DNA of 64,000 bases from Stercorarius parasiticus (taxonomy: Eukaryota > Chordata > Aves > Charadriiformes > Stercorariidae), in contig VWZL01002227.1 in the NCBI GenBank assembly GCA_013396915.1, positions 326,903 to 390,902 of the forward strand, read 5' to 3'. The position numbers and the translations under genes are program-made. The notes below the pieces were generated by a model. That model was not told the DNA's origin and searched no databases. It saw nothing but the letters and a program-made list of their open reading frames with translations. Within the stretch, counting starts at the first letter, position 1; the number at the start of each line of letters is the position of its first letter. Positions 1-11,565 of the stretch are shown here, in pieces.

Positions 1-549
1 TTTTGTCTTTTTAATTTCAAGTTGTCTCACAGATTGACAGGTCTTGCTTCAAGGGCACTACAGCTATTATTACTCTTATTATTCTTCCAAACAAGCCTTG
101 ACCCACCAGAGAAAACAAAGTTGAACCTAAGTGGCTTTTCCTTTTGGCTGTGCTGCAGCTTTACAGCCTTGTGAATTTGAAAGTGCTCTCACCAAAAGTA
201 TTAAAAAAAGGTATTTGGACATTTTTTTTCCATATAAATGATGATGGGATGTGGAGAGAAGAAAAGAAGGAGAAAGACAGAGAGGAGGAGAGAGGTGAAA
301 GTCCCAGTGGCGTGAGGGAATACAATATGGAGTCCCATGGGAGACATGCTCATTTGTGATGTGAAAGTCTAAGGAGAAACATCTGAAAGCTCTGCAGTGT
401 GACGTCAGATTTAAGTGAGAACTCTTGCAGATACTGGATCATAGAACTGTATTTCAAAGGCATACTGCATTAAATAACTCTAAAAAGGAGTGTTCCCACC
501 CGAATTCTGTTCTCAGCCACACGTGCAGAAGGTGCAATTGTACAGATCT
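1..549. other. Non-coding flank before the first CR1
   Basis: Apart from the purine tract at about 253-295, I see nothing that can be named. Short open frames are present but have low-complexity composition and no recognisable domain. Confidence 0.6.
253..295. repeat. Purine-rich low-complexity tract
   Basis: This is an almost uninterrupted run of A and G on the + strand; the only pyrimidine is a C at about 278. Homopurine mirror-like tracts of this length can in principle adopt triplex DNA, but nothing here shows that it does. It also explains the Lys/Glu/Arg-rich open frame that runs through it, which I regard as non-coding. Confidence 0.75.
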
Positions 550-1018
550 TGAGAATGGGCCGGTGTAGGGCCATCAGGATGCTCGGGGGGCTGGCACACT
601 TGCCCTTTGAGAAAAGGCCGAGGGATGTAGGCTTGTTCTGCCTGGAGAAGAGATGGATTTGGGGGGGACCTAACAGAAGTCCCCTCGTACAGCGCAGTCA
701 TCAGGAGACAGAGCCAGGCTCTTTAAGGAGGTGCATGGCAGGAGAACACAAGATAACAGTTGTATATTGGAACAGGAAAGCGACCAAGTGGTACAAAACA
801 AAAAAAAAAACAAACAACCCCACAAACAGTATCTTGAGCGTAGTCAAGCAGTGGAGCAGGCTGACCAGAGACGTTGTGCTATCTCTGTCAGGTTTTCAAA
901 CTGTACGCAGCCCTGAGCAATCTGACCTGACCTCAGACCTGCCCCTGCATTGAGCAGCGGCTTGGACTAGAGACCTGCGAAGGGCCCTTCCCACCTGAAT
1001 TATCCTGTGATCCTGTCA
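550..1018 (+). mobile_element. CR1 LINE, 3' end fragment (subfamily with 'attatcctgtgatcctgt' tail)
   Basis: The segment reads as the last part of CR1 ORF2 plus its short 3' UTR. It contains the 'gggccatcaggatgctc' block, 'ttctgcctggagaagagatgg', 'gcagtggagcaggctg', 'gccctgagcaatctgacctg', and the end 'ggactagagacctgcgaagg' followed by 'attatcctgtgatcctgt'. The same ordered blocks recur in the plus-strand copy at 61.2-61.7 kb, so the two belong to one subfamily. The coding part is broken. Around 785-835 the expected sequence is replaced by an A-rich stretch with runs of A and CAAA-type units. The element is heavily 5'-truncated, as most CR1 copies are, and is clearly dead. The left edge is approximate. 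Confidence 0.88.
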
Positions 1019-3931
1019 TCCCATGGCTACTTCCTAAATACCAACATCATGATTACAGGTGAAATAGGGTAAGGTACGTATTTCAGAAAGTTCCGTGAGA
1101 ATTTGACTAACTATTGATCTAAACAGAAACTGAGATACTAGATCAGGTATGATTTCTAGGACTTCCTTCCCCCTTTTCTCAGTAGGCGTTTTATTTTCAA
1201 ACTTGCAAACAGACACATCCAGTGACTGGATTTTACACATCCCAGATTACACCTTCTTCTATGATAAGCCTCCAGAAGAGCGCAGACAAAGGAAATTACT
1301 GTGACACTTGGCCTGAGCACCATTCCTGGCTATTTTATGATCTAGTGTAGACATAGCCTCTGGGCATAAGCATTCACTGCATGGTAGCATGCTCGAGGCA
1401 AGGACACGCATAGGTAGACTCTTGACCCATGCGGTGGCCATACATACAGTATTCTGAAAGTGAAGCACATTCCCATGCTGCTTTTAAGGTGTTTGTATCA
1501 AAGAATGATAGCCAGAGCCATAGCACCAAATGTTTTATTATAAGCTGAAATACTTGACAGTACTTTATTAGCTTTGTAAAAATCAGGGAAAGGTGCAGGC
1601 TTATGGGGAAAAACATGACCACATCCTTGAACCTTTGTGAAATCAGGCCATTAAATTGTACCAACCTCTACATCGCTAATTTACTATCTCTCTTTCAGAC
1701 TACCCTACGAAAGCATATACTGCTAAGTTAGCTCCCTGAAATACCTATGAAATACAGCTCCTGTGGAAGAAGAGCAGAAGAATAAACACAAAAGAAATCT
1801 GTAATTCTCAAAATTTTTGACAAGCAGGGCCCCTTTATGGCCTCATTTGTCTCTACGTAACCTTTGGTTGCCTAAATAGCTTTAATTGCTGTCTGTATTT
1901 GAAGCCCTGCTGGGCTGGAGAGTCAAGTGACGAATGCGGTAACTGGCTCCCAGTACAAATATTCTCTCTCCTGCCCTAGATTACTTGAATTGCTGCTCCC
2001 TATGGGTTGGCATATTGCATTTCTATTGGTTTTCCTGAAAATTTTCTTTATGTATGTAGCTAATTTGATACACTTATTTATCTAAAGCAGCGAAAACTGT
2101 TATCCATGGTTTAAGAAAAACAGAATTAGATTGTTGCTCTTTCCTCTCACATCAAGCAAAACAATGTAAGTCCCATAGTTTTAAAAGCTGTATGTTTATA
2201 AATCATTCCCTGGTCACCGGAGCACTCATGTCATCATGATGTCTCATGAACCATTCATGTACTCTCATGGTTTTCTTTGGAATAGAACGACACGCAAAAG
2301 AAACGAGATTTTTTTAAAAACAGCAGCATCCTTGTCAAATGTAATGGATGAGCAATTGCCATTTTTTTTTTAGTCTGACTATGGAACGGGCATAGTCACT
2401 CAGGAATGTGGTGTTAAAGAGACTTTATGTGCTTCCATGTCTTGCTAAAGAAAGACATTTTGTCTCTCTAGGCTCACCAGCCACTGTCTTTGCATCTTCT
2501 ATGCATTTTTTCTTTTACTCTGCTGCAGATCTGACTTTTAACTTTGGATTAATAGTGCAGCTTTATCTTCCTGACTGTCGCTTATGTACTTCTGGTTTTC
2601 CTCTTGATAAAACAACAGTAAAATGTAGATGTACCGTAGTTCAAAATAAAAGGAAAGTAAGAAGGGGAAGACACTTACTCCTCCTAGAAAATTTTTGGGA
2701 CATTTTCCTCCACTAAAATTATGATTTAATTAATTCCCCAAAATATGTTTATAAAATAAAAAAGAAACTGAATTCTTGAATTCTGGTGCACTTCTTTCAG
2801 GAATAATATACTTGTACATACTACTCTAGTAAACTCCATTTAACTACTCAGCTGAGCTGGGCTTATACTGCTTTGCCTAAACTGTGCCAAGCAGCCAGGA
2901 CTTTACAGAGAATCAGGCCATCTACATGCTAGAAAAGCCAGTGAATGTGGTGTAACTCCCTTCCCTGGGTGTCTTGGAATGTTATTACTTGGCATGGCTT
3001 AAAAATACCACTTAAAGAAAAAAGAAGCATGATTTAGGGCCAGATTCGCTGACACATTCCAGTTGCTTTGTGCTTGTCTGGTGATAGAAAACAGCAGTAA
3101 ACTAACAAGCTAAAGTGGATTTATGATTGCTTTGCATATCTGACATGGCACGGGGCTATTACAGCATACCAGAGGGAGTGCTCTCTTCTTTAGTGATGGG
3201 CTGGAGATAAAGGGAGAGGGTGCTTGTTCTTGCCTATAATAGAATTCCTGGTGGTATGAAGTAAAATTGTAAATCCAGTTTAGTTGTATATTCATGGTAT
3301 TTTAGTTTAGATTAAATTGCCTTCCCCTGATAATTATGGACAGATGTTAAGACATCAGAAATCTCCCTTGGAGACTAAAATGGCAATGAAGTGGAATAGT
3401 GGCCCTCAGATACAAGAAATATTTGAAAGCTTTTTTAAGCAAAGAGCGTGTGTGCATCACATGGTAAACTGTGCTCAGTATGGGCTTCATATCCTTCCTG
3501 CTCATGTAACTTCAGCAGATCCAGCCTAAATTAAAGTCCATTGCTATCAGGAAGGAATGCCACCAATGCCATGCAGAACAGATACATGTGGTTATGTCTG
3601 TCTGACATGCGACATAAAAGGTTTCACTGAGCCACAGCAGCATGAGTTGTGTGGCGGACGGCCTTTGTCATCTCAGCTGAGGAATGCCTTAGACGTTCAA
3701 TTGGCCTTGGCATCTCTGACGTGATGATAAGTGTGCACAAATATTTCACCAAGCACCAATTATTTAGAAAATGAAGCGCCGTGCGTTTTGCCAGGCAATG
3801 AGTTTCTCATGCCAGTTTAAGTGTGCGTGCACCAGCAAATGCTGTCATAATTCCCCCATTAAGGTTTTATCTTCACTGCATTTGGAGCGTTTTCCTTGTG
3901 ACGGTGTCACTGCTAATTGAGAAACATAGAT
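1019..3931. other. Non-coding DNA with no named feature
   Basis: I see no gene, RNA or interspersed repeat I can name. A 102-codon open stretch on the + strand at 2408-2716 is AT-rich, carries no recognisable domain, and is within the range expected by chance. Confidence 0.55.
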
Positions 3932-4494
3932 TTATGTATTAAGAGTTTCATACTCTAAGGTATGGTTTTTGTGTGACACCTGCATGGTCCCTAGGAAATA
4001 ATCAAGTACTAGGACTCTGTCCAGATATGGAGAGCTGTTCTTCTGGCAGCTGGATGAATCTTCCAGCTGGGAATGTGTTAGATGATTGAAATGTTTCTCA
4101 AAGCAGGGGGGACTGGAAACAAGGGTAAAGTCATTCTGCGAGGGGCCAAACTGAACTTGTGATGCTTGGGAGCCATACGTACCCAGGAAATGTGTATGAA
4201 TGATATCTGCTGTGTAAGAACTGTAATCAAAGCAAGGAGGAGAAGGTGGTGTGACTACATGCTCAGCTGTATTCACTTGGGACACTCAGCTCCCTCTGTG
4301 TCGGTATGCTGGCAGATACAAGGATATATTTCTGACATTGGTACCAGTCAAAACATTCCTGGTTGGATGTCATGCCCAGCTCTTCCCCCTGCGAGTGAGG
4401 GCTACATACGTGAGCAGATATCTCCAGATGAAACACAGAGAAGTCGTATTTTTCTGGTGGCTGTCCCCACCAGTAACTAAAATCAAACCAACTT
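3932..4494 (-). other. Unidentified coding-like open stretch, two overlapping frames
   Basis: On the minus strand one frame is open from 4285 down to a TAA at 3932-3934 (117 codons). An overlapping frame in a different phase is open from about 4494 to a TGA at 4263-4265 (about 75 codons). The translation of the longer frame is not typical of random AT-rich DNA: it is rich in Ser, Pro, Tyr, His and Gln, poor in Lys and Arg, and contains two similar SPPCF-type motifs (around 'SPPCFDYSSYTAD' and 'SSPPCFEKHF'). That composition resembles low-complexity activation regions of transcriptional coactivators. There is no ATG at the start of the open frame, so it would have to be an internal or terminal exon, or a decayed pseudogene with a frameshift near 4265-4285. 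I do not recognise the protein. Chance remains a serious alternative. Confidence 0.2.
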
Positions 4495-7400
4495 TAAACT
4501 CTAAGACTGGTTTGAGCATAGCTGTGCTTAATAAGGCCTCACTTAACAACAGTTTACAGTTTTTCTGGCATCTTACAAGAAAGTCTAACTCAACATTTAA
4601 AAAGCTACTTGTCAGATTGTTTCATGAAAACCAAGCAAACTTAAAGTTTAGATGACAAGTATTATTTAATCAAAAGTTCTTGGAGGCAAAAATAAATGCC
4701 TCTTATCTCCGATGAAAATATAAATAGAAATATCTCCAGGCTGATGCATTGTGCAATAGCTGAATGGTATGATGTACATAAACATCCACAGCATTTTTTG
4801 GCCTGTTCTTCAAGACCTTCTCTGTCTTGTCAAAATGTTCAGGGTGATATATCAGCAGTCTAAATGAGAATAGATTGCCGTTGCAGATCATAAAATTTAA
4901 TTATGGTAGAACTTTAATCTGAGATAAACTTGAATGTCTCTGATGGGAAAATAAGTGACCACCAAAGCAGCCTGACCACCCAAGCCAGGGCTGATGTGGT
5001 TTCAGATACTTTGTTGAAAGCCAGAAAGCCAGCTGTAATGAAATAAATTTTTAATTCCCCTTGTGTCAGATAAGCTTGTTGTGAAAAATATTTTCAGACT
5101 CAGATATTCAGCAGATATTCTACACATTTTCCAGATACTCTGTCTATTGTGGGCTCTTTCTTCAGCTTCTTCCCTCTTTCCTCTTGTAAACACACGCATC
5201 TTCATACAGTTTCCATCATTCATACTTTCTTGCCTTTCCTGTTCCCTGAATTGCCACCATACCAACTTTGGCGCTTTGTCCACTGTATCTAGTGGACAGC
5301 TGGCTACAGAAGAGCTACATAAGTTTATATCGCTGCCCAATAGTACAGTTCTGCCTGTAAGTGTTGCGTGTGTTGGCTTTTATGAGAAACATGCTCCATT
5401 ACTTGGAAGTTTTGTCATTTGCATTTATGCTGCATATTAGCAAGCTACAATCAAAACAGGATTGCAGCCCGAACTTATGGCTATTTCAAATCTGCTCCTG
5501 ATTCTGAGAAATCATGTATTGCCTTCTTCACATTAAACATATGATATTTCATTTGTAATAGAAAAGTAAAGGATAAATTGCTGTCTGGATCCTTGGAGGA
5601 AGAGTGACTAAGCGGATCATGAAAGTAGTTAATCCTTGCTTGTGAAAAACTGGATGGAGCAGATTTGAGATTCAAAGGAAGTGTAAATATAATGTGCAAT
5701 TCTGACCCAAGTACCTGGAAGAGCCATTGCCTTAAGTTAAGAAGTGTAGATGTTCAATGGTGACTGTGGCCTAGCCATGCATAAATTAGTTTTCGAGGTG
5801 GGATTCAGAATATGGAAGATAAGGGGCCAGTCACACCTATCTCATCAGAAGTGAATAATCCTGATTATTTAATTGGGACTGTTCATGTGTATGAGGATTA
5901 CTGTCAAGAATAAAGACTTCTAGATTCATGCCCAACTCTGATTTTAAGGCAGCAGAGATATTAACCATGCTGCATATTTTGATTGACAAGCCAACCGCCT
6001 TTTTGCTGGAGCAAAATGACTTCAACATGATGCGTTGGGTATTGAACATTTAAAAAATGCAAATTATGACCCATGAGACTGACTAGAAATCACGGGAATA
6101 AAGCAAATGAAAAAGTTTTATTTATTGTAATTCTGCATTTCATATGTCTGCTTTATTTTGAGTTTAGAGCATAACCAAAATGCCAGTTTTCTAAGTCTTC
6201 TTTTTGCTGGAGAAGGACCAAGCATTTCCTTGGGAATATCACCACAAGGCATGCTACAGTGCCACGTATATATAAACTAGCTCCTTATGAGCAAGAGCAG
6301 GTTCTGGAAGCAGGATATACCTATAGCATTCTGCCCAGCCTAATATACCTTTTTTCACCCTCCTCTCAGTAATGCTTTCATATCAAAATGCAATCACTGA
6401 TTTGTAGCGAATGTGCTCGCATATTGGAGGGATAGTGTTGCAAATTATGGCCTGAGTTAAATGGGGGAGAAGCGTAGGGGAGGCACACATGTCTTGGAAA
6501 GCGAAGGGTAAACTGCAGGACCAGGCTCCCCTCTTCCCACCTCTCAGCACAGGCGTGGGACTGCCCCTCTGTCAGTCCTTAAGTTCCAGGCCACAGATAT
6601 AAAGCAGTTTACTCAAGCTCTCATTGAGTAAACCACATCGTTCTGGGAACCTTTGTGTTTCCCTCAACCTCCCAGTGCTCAGCCTGGGGCAAAGTAACTC
6701 ACACCACGCATAGCCTAGCGCTGTGCTTAATCGCACAATTGAGACCATGGAGGAAGAGAACACAGGAAACCTTTATTTTTCTACAGAACTGATACAGTAT
6801 AGGCAGAGTCTGCACAATAATGCTTCATTTACTGCCCTTCTCCTGTTATTTACCTCTTGGTGACCTAGCAGAAGCAGAGGTCACTTAGCTGCATGGTAAC
6901 TCTGAGTTCTGAAGCAACAGTAGGAGATTGCCAATTATTCATTGTTTTCCCACAGTTTATCATAGCTCTGCAATATGAATCTCTGTAGTGTTCTGAGAGA
7001 GGGAGAGACTGTCTAGGGGAATTGCCATTCCCCTCCCTCATCATCACACAGCCCAGCTCTTTTCACATCCGTAGCTACATAACATTCCTGGAGCAACCGC
7101 TATGGAAGGAGTCAGTGTATTTCTCACTGTCTTGAAGCGCTAATAAGCCAATGGGTAATGGCGAGGAAGAGCCAGCAAGCTGTAGCTGGGTAACTTTATA
7201 TGAACCACCAGAAAGTGGGACTTTTCCTTGCACAGACTTTCCTTTACAGTCCATAGAACTACTGTATTGTACCTAACAGCCTGAAAGATTTTTATTTCAG
7301 CAAGCTTCTCATTTCATGCAAAAAGATAATAAGAGAATCACTCATTCCCAATTCCTGCTGGGGTGCGCGTCAGTAAGGTATATAGGAAAGACACAGAGCT

Positions 7401-8383
7401 GATAAGAAAAAGTCTTCCACGGCAGATTGCCACAGTGCAAAGTGGTTGCACAGTTTCTGCCTACCTCAAAATCACCTTGAAACTGAAGGATTAATGCTGA
7501 TCAGAGGATTGTCATGATACCTGTGGGATGTACCGGTTTAGAACATTTATATTTCACATTATTCTCCAAAAAATATACCACTGGAAATTTTAAAAAGGCT
7601 TTTCTCCGTAAAAATTTCTACAGGAGGTGACTGTCTTTTGTGGGTTTTCTGAAGGAGCGGATGATTAGGTCAGGCTGAGTAAGAAATTACTGTCATGTTT
7701 CAGTGTTCTTCCATTCTAATGTGTGTTCAGACTGAACGTTATCTGTACGTGACATACACTGTGCATTATCAGCCATCTGTATTTGTTCTGGCTCTTCCTC
7801 AAAGGGCATCTGATGAGTCAGACTGTTTTTTTTCTGGTGGGCCCTTCACCTGCTAGAGACAAGAATCCTTCCGCTGGGGGAAAAACCACAGAACACCAGA
7901 CAAAGTAAACTCCCTACATTTTTATTTTTGTCATTGTGTATTTCATTTTACATTTGTAACTTTTTCATTTTGATTCCTGCTTCAGAACACACCTTCATGC
8001 TTTGCAGTCCGTATTTTCCAAGAAATAGCTACCATGGACTTAAACATAAGTTTACATTGCCAAGAAAGTAACTTCTCAAGCCACCCCTGGATCTCGTCCC
8101 CAAAACTGAGTATGTGCTTCTGTTTAGTGTGAAGCAAGTCTCTCCACGTAAGACCTAGGTGCAGTTTGGGAGACACTTGGCTTCAGGGGTTGTTCCCGGT
8201 GTGGAGGTGCCATGTTTGACTCCTTCCACGCCACATGTTCTTGCATATTGCCCAGGAATCCTCTAGCTCAGAAATCCTTGAAAGATTCTCATACATGCCA
8301 GGACATGTAACATGCACCCTCAGCTGCCTGGTACCAAACGGTCGTTGTGGTGGGCTGCACTTGAAATGAAAAAATGGCAAAAG
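4495..8383. other. Non-coding DNA with no named feature
   Basis: No recognisable gene or repeat. Open frames on opposite strands at about 5002-5340 (-) and 5063-5440 (+) overlap each other. The + frame translates as a hydrophobic, Ser/Leu/Cys-rich peptide without domain structure, so I treat both as chance. Confidence 0.55.
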
Positions 8384-8704
8384 ATCATAGAATCATTTAG
8401 GTTGGAAAAGACCTCATTGAGTCCAACTGTTAACCTAGCACTGCCAAGTCCACCACTAAACCATGTCCCCAAGCACCATGTCTATCCATCTTTTAAATAC
8501 CTCCAGGCATGGTGACTCACCCACTTCTGTGGGCAGCCTGTTCCAGTGCTTGATAACCCTTTCAGTGAAGAATTTTTTCCTAATATCCAATCTAACCCTC
8601 CCCTGGCACATCTTGAGGCCATTTCCACTTGTCCTATCACTTGTTATTTGGGAGAAGGGAGAGATGCCCACCTCACTACAACCTCCTTTCAGATATAGAG
8701 ACAG
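8384..8704 (-). mobile_element. CR1 LINE, 3' end fragment (minus strand)
   Basis: Read on the minus strand, the segment gives the C-terminal part of CR1 ORF2: a 'LKGGC' block, 'SDRT-GNGLK', '[13 protein letters not shown]', 'HWNRLP', 'LEVFKRWID'. The 3' UTR and the CR1 terminus 'aatgattctatgat' follow, seen on the + strand as 'atcatagaatcatt' at 8384. The open frame on the minus strand runs 8707-8456 and is still uninterrupted, with substitutions such as R to M and V to G relative to the sister copies at 34.6 and 48.9 kb. It is 5'-truncated just upstream of 'LKGGC' at about 8704. It lacks the reverse transcriptase palm and so cannot be autonomous. Confidence 0.93.
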
Positions 8705-8898
8705 CAATTGTCAGGATCTTCTGAAGGTGAACTCTGTAAAATACAGTTATTTATTTTTATTTCCTGTTTTGCATAGTCACTAATTTCACACTGAAAGCTC
8801 CTGAATGTATATTCTGGTCCCACGTCAGTGAAATGCTTAAACCCTAAGTAGCCCCATTCATTATACTCTTATTAATGCAAGTCCTTTTCCAGACCAAC

Positions 8899-8960
8899 AT
8901 GAAAACATCTAGTCCTCTGTGTGGCTGATATGAAAACATCTGGTCCTCCACGTGGCTGAG
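8899..8960. repeat. Tandem duplication, 2 x 31 bp
   Basis: Units 8899-8929 and 8930-8960 both start with 'atgaaaacatct' and share 26 of 31 positions; the differences are at unit positions 13, 20, 21, 22 and 31. It is an isolated local duplication, old enough to have diverged. Confidence 0.9.
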
Positions 8961-11489
8961 CACTGGATTTGGCTGGAGCCTTTAACAGAGCTCCACTGAT
9001 TTAACCTTACATAGGACTTGAAATCACCTTGGAATATTTTTTATAAGGATCCTTTTATTTGGACAGTCATGTAAGTTCTCATTGTCTAGTCTTGACAACC
9101 TCACTTGGAAAGGTAATTCTTTTAGGAATGTATGTTTCTTAGGTCTCTGTCCTGCTCATTTTAAATACCCTGAGTTTGATTCACCTCTGAGTGATATATC
9201 ATTGACGTAAATACATTGCCTCTGCTGGTCTTTTTTGGATGCATTCTGGCACAAGTGAGTGCTAAATCTGATCTTCTGATGATTAATTCAATGGTATTTA
9301 ATTTTTCAATCTCTAGCTTGTAAAAATGAAGAAATAATAATAAGACTTACAGTGCCAGTTCTGTTTCAGGTGAAAAATGATTACATGTTCAAATCTTCTT
9401 GGTTAAAGGCCTAAATCTTAATTAAGCCATTTATTTTTATTTGGCAGAAAGACAGAGGTAAGATAGCTCAGTCTTCCAAGGTCTAGGCTGTGTTACGTGA
9501 GTATATAACACTACAAAAAATTGTGTAGACTAGTTATTTGCAACAGACCAAACATTTATTTGTCTCTCATGTAAGCATTTGTCTGGTTTTCAGGGCAGAA
9601 ATGTAAGACCAAATGTGTGTTCTTGCATTATATTAAGCGAATGTAAGTCCCTAATATTTGGGTTTTTTTCCTTAAGCCGCATAGATAGAATAAATGAGGG
9701 GTAAAAACTATTCATGATGTGAAAGAAATCCAAAGAATTTGTACATTTGCACTTTGCAATTTGTACTCAATGCAACAAGGTCTCAAGGCTGTTTCTGTCC
9801 TTTTTGCATGTCATTTAAAGGTATTTTTTTCAGTACCACTGCACATGATTATAAAGCAGACTGGCCTTCAAATAAGTGTGGACATTAAAATATGTGGCTT
9901 ATATATCACAGTTTAGAGGTAAGATGGAGTTACAGGAATACTAAGGACATCCTCTATCATCAGTATTGGCTAGTATAAAGTTTGACTTCCAGGTTACGAA
10001 GCATTGTAGTGGTGATACTCCTGTCCAGTCTTCCATCAACAATTCAGACGCACTGGAATCTCTCATGTTAGCTAATGAATTGGTTTAATTTCAACTCCAC
10101 ATTCAGTCACGCAGATATACGTGCCTACAGTATAAAAATCTACATGCAATGCAAGCTCCCACTGTAGTCAATGAAGTCCATACAGGCAGTATTGGGCTTT
10201 TCAGCTCATCTAACACAGATATACAGCTTCTTGCTTGCTGATAGGTGATTAGTGTAATTTTAGACACAGTGAGGTGTCCAGCTGCCACTTCAGAAGACCA
10301 CAAGTCTCTCATATGTGCTCACATACCTTGCCTGACTTGTGAAGGTTTCTCAAATACCTGAAGAAGTCTCAAATGTCATCTTTAGCCAAATGAATCTCCC
10401 CCAGGATGTCTCCTCTAGGATGAATCCAGTAGCTCTCCAGACTACATTTGGCATGATGCAGTTACTTAAAAGTCTATGTTCAGTGCCATTTTGGACTCCC
10501 TGCTGTCTCCCATGTGGTCTCCAGCTGCTTTTGCGGAAAATCATAGGTCTCCCATTGGTCCTCAGTCACATCCATCAGAAGTGTACAGATATTTTAGCAT
10601 CCTTGGAATCTCAAATGGAGCTTGATGCTTATATTCATGGAAGCGTATTATGACTGTGTATTGACCAAGGCCTTGACAGTGGTCCAGGTTATTCTACTTG
10701 TCCTTTTTCTGCTACTTAGAAGGGTCTAGATGCCACGCAGGTGCTGTCTCATATCTGTCAGCCCTGTGTAGTCTCTTAGCTACCCTTGGATGATACAGAA
10801 GACACCATACATCTGTGATTAGGCAACTGAATTAAACACCATGTCTATAATGTAAGATTAGGTTCATAGTTCACAGGTGCACTGTGATACACACCTGATT
10901 TTATGTGCTTGAACATGAAACTAAATCCTACCCATGGATGTGTTTGTATCAATTATACAATACTGTACAATGCCCAAACCTAAATCTTCTGACCTATAGC
11001 ACTGATTATGCCTTCTGTGTATATCTTTATTGAGATTTGTTCAAGGTGTTCTTGGTAAAGAATACTTAGATTGTGTTGTATATAGTGTTTGTAACAGTAT
11101 TGCTAAGCACCTTTTAGCTTCTTTCTGATGATGAGGAACAGGAGATTAATTATTAGAACCCTTTAATGCCTCGCCGCCCTGCTTTTCAGTGACCCATCTC
11201 AGTATGCGCTATTTCCTGCATTTTGCCTCATGGTTCTTTAGCTCTGCTGTTTGTTCTGTTTTGACTTGACCATTTGCAAGAAACACTGCCCCTGATAAGA
11301 CGAGTAGGGTAGTAGGACCCATTGCTCACTCTGAAATGTTTTATAAAAGAAAAAGTAATGAGTCCAAATATTTACATAATGTGGTTTGCATGACGCTAAC
11401 TCGTTGAACTTCTGGTTGCACCTGAAGAACAAGTTTTTTTAATGTGATATGATTATAAATCTTAAGCCAAACCCTCTTCTCTGGTACAT
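8961..11489. other. Non-coding DNA with no named feature
   Basis: I see no gene or clear repeat. The 104-codon + frame at 10339-10653 has no recognisable domain. Around 10156-10175 there is a 'tgtagtcaatgaagtcc' motif of the kind seen in old dispersed sauropsid repeats, but it is too short to call. Confidence 0.5.
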
Positions 11490-11565
11490 AAGAATAGGTC
11501 CTAATGAAATCAGTAGGAGTTATGTACATGTATCCAAGTGTAAAATCTGGCTCCAGAATCTGGCA
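11490..11565. repeat. Candidate ancient interspersed repeat fragment
   Basis: The stretch containing 'aatgaaatcagtaggagtta', then 'tgtacatgtatccaagtg' and 'taaaatctggctcc', resembles an old motif dispersed in sauropsid genomes, roughly 'tgaagtcaatgggag' followed by a 'aatttggccc'-like block. This comes from my memory of the motif, not from a database match, and the copy would be highly diverged. Confidence 0.3.

Noticed and set aside
5002..5440. Two open frames over 110 codons on opposite strands
   Set aside because: They are mutual shadows without domain content, with neither recognisable splice context nor conserved motifs.
10339..10653. 104-codon plus-strand open frame
   Set aside because: Starts at an ATG-less position in a non-coding context and encodes no recognisable domain; length is compatible with chance.
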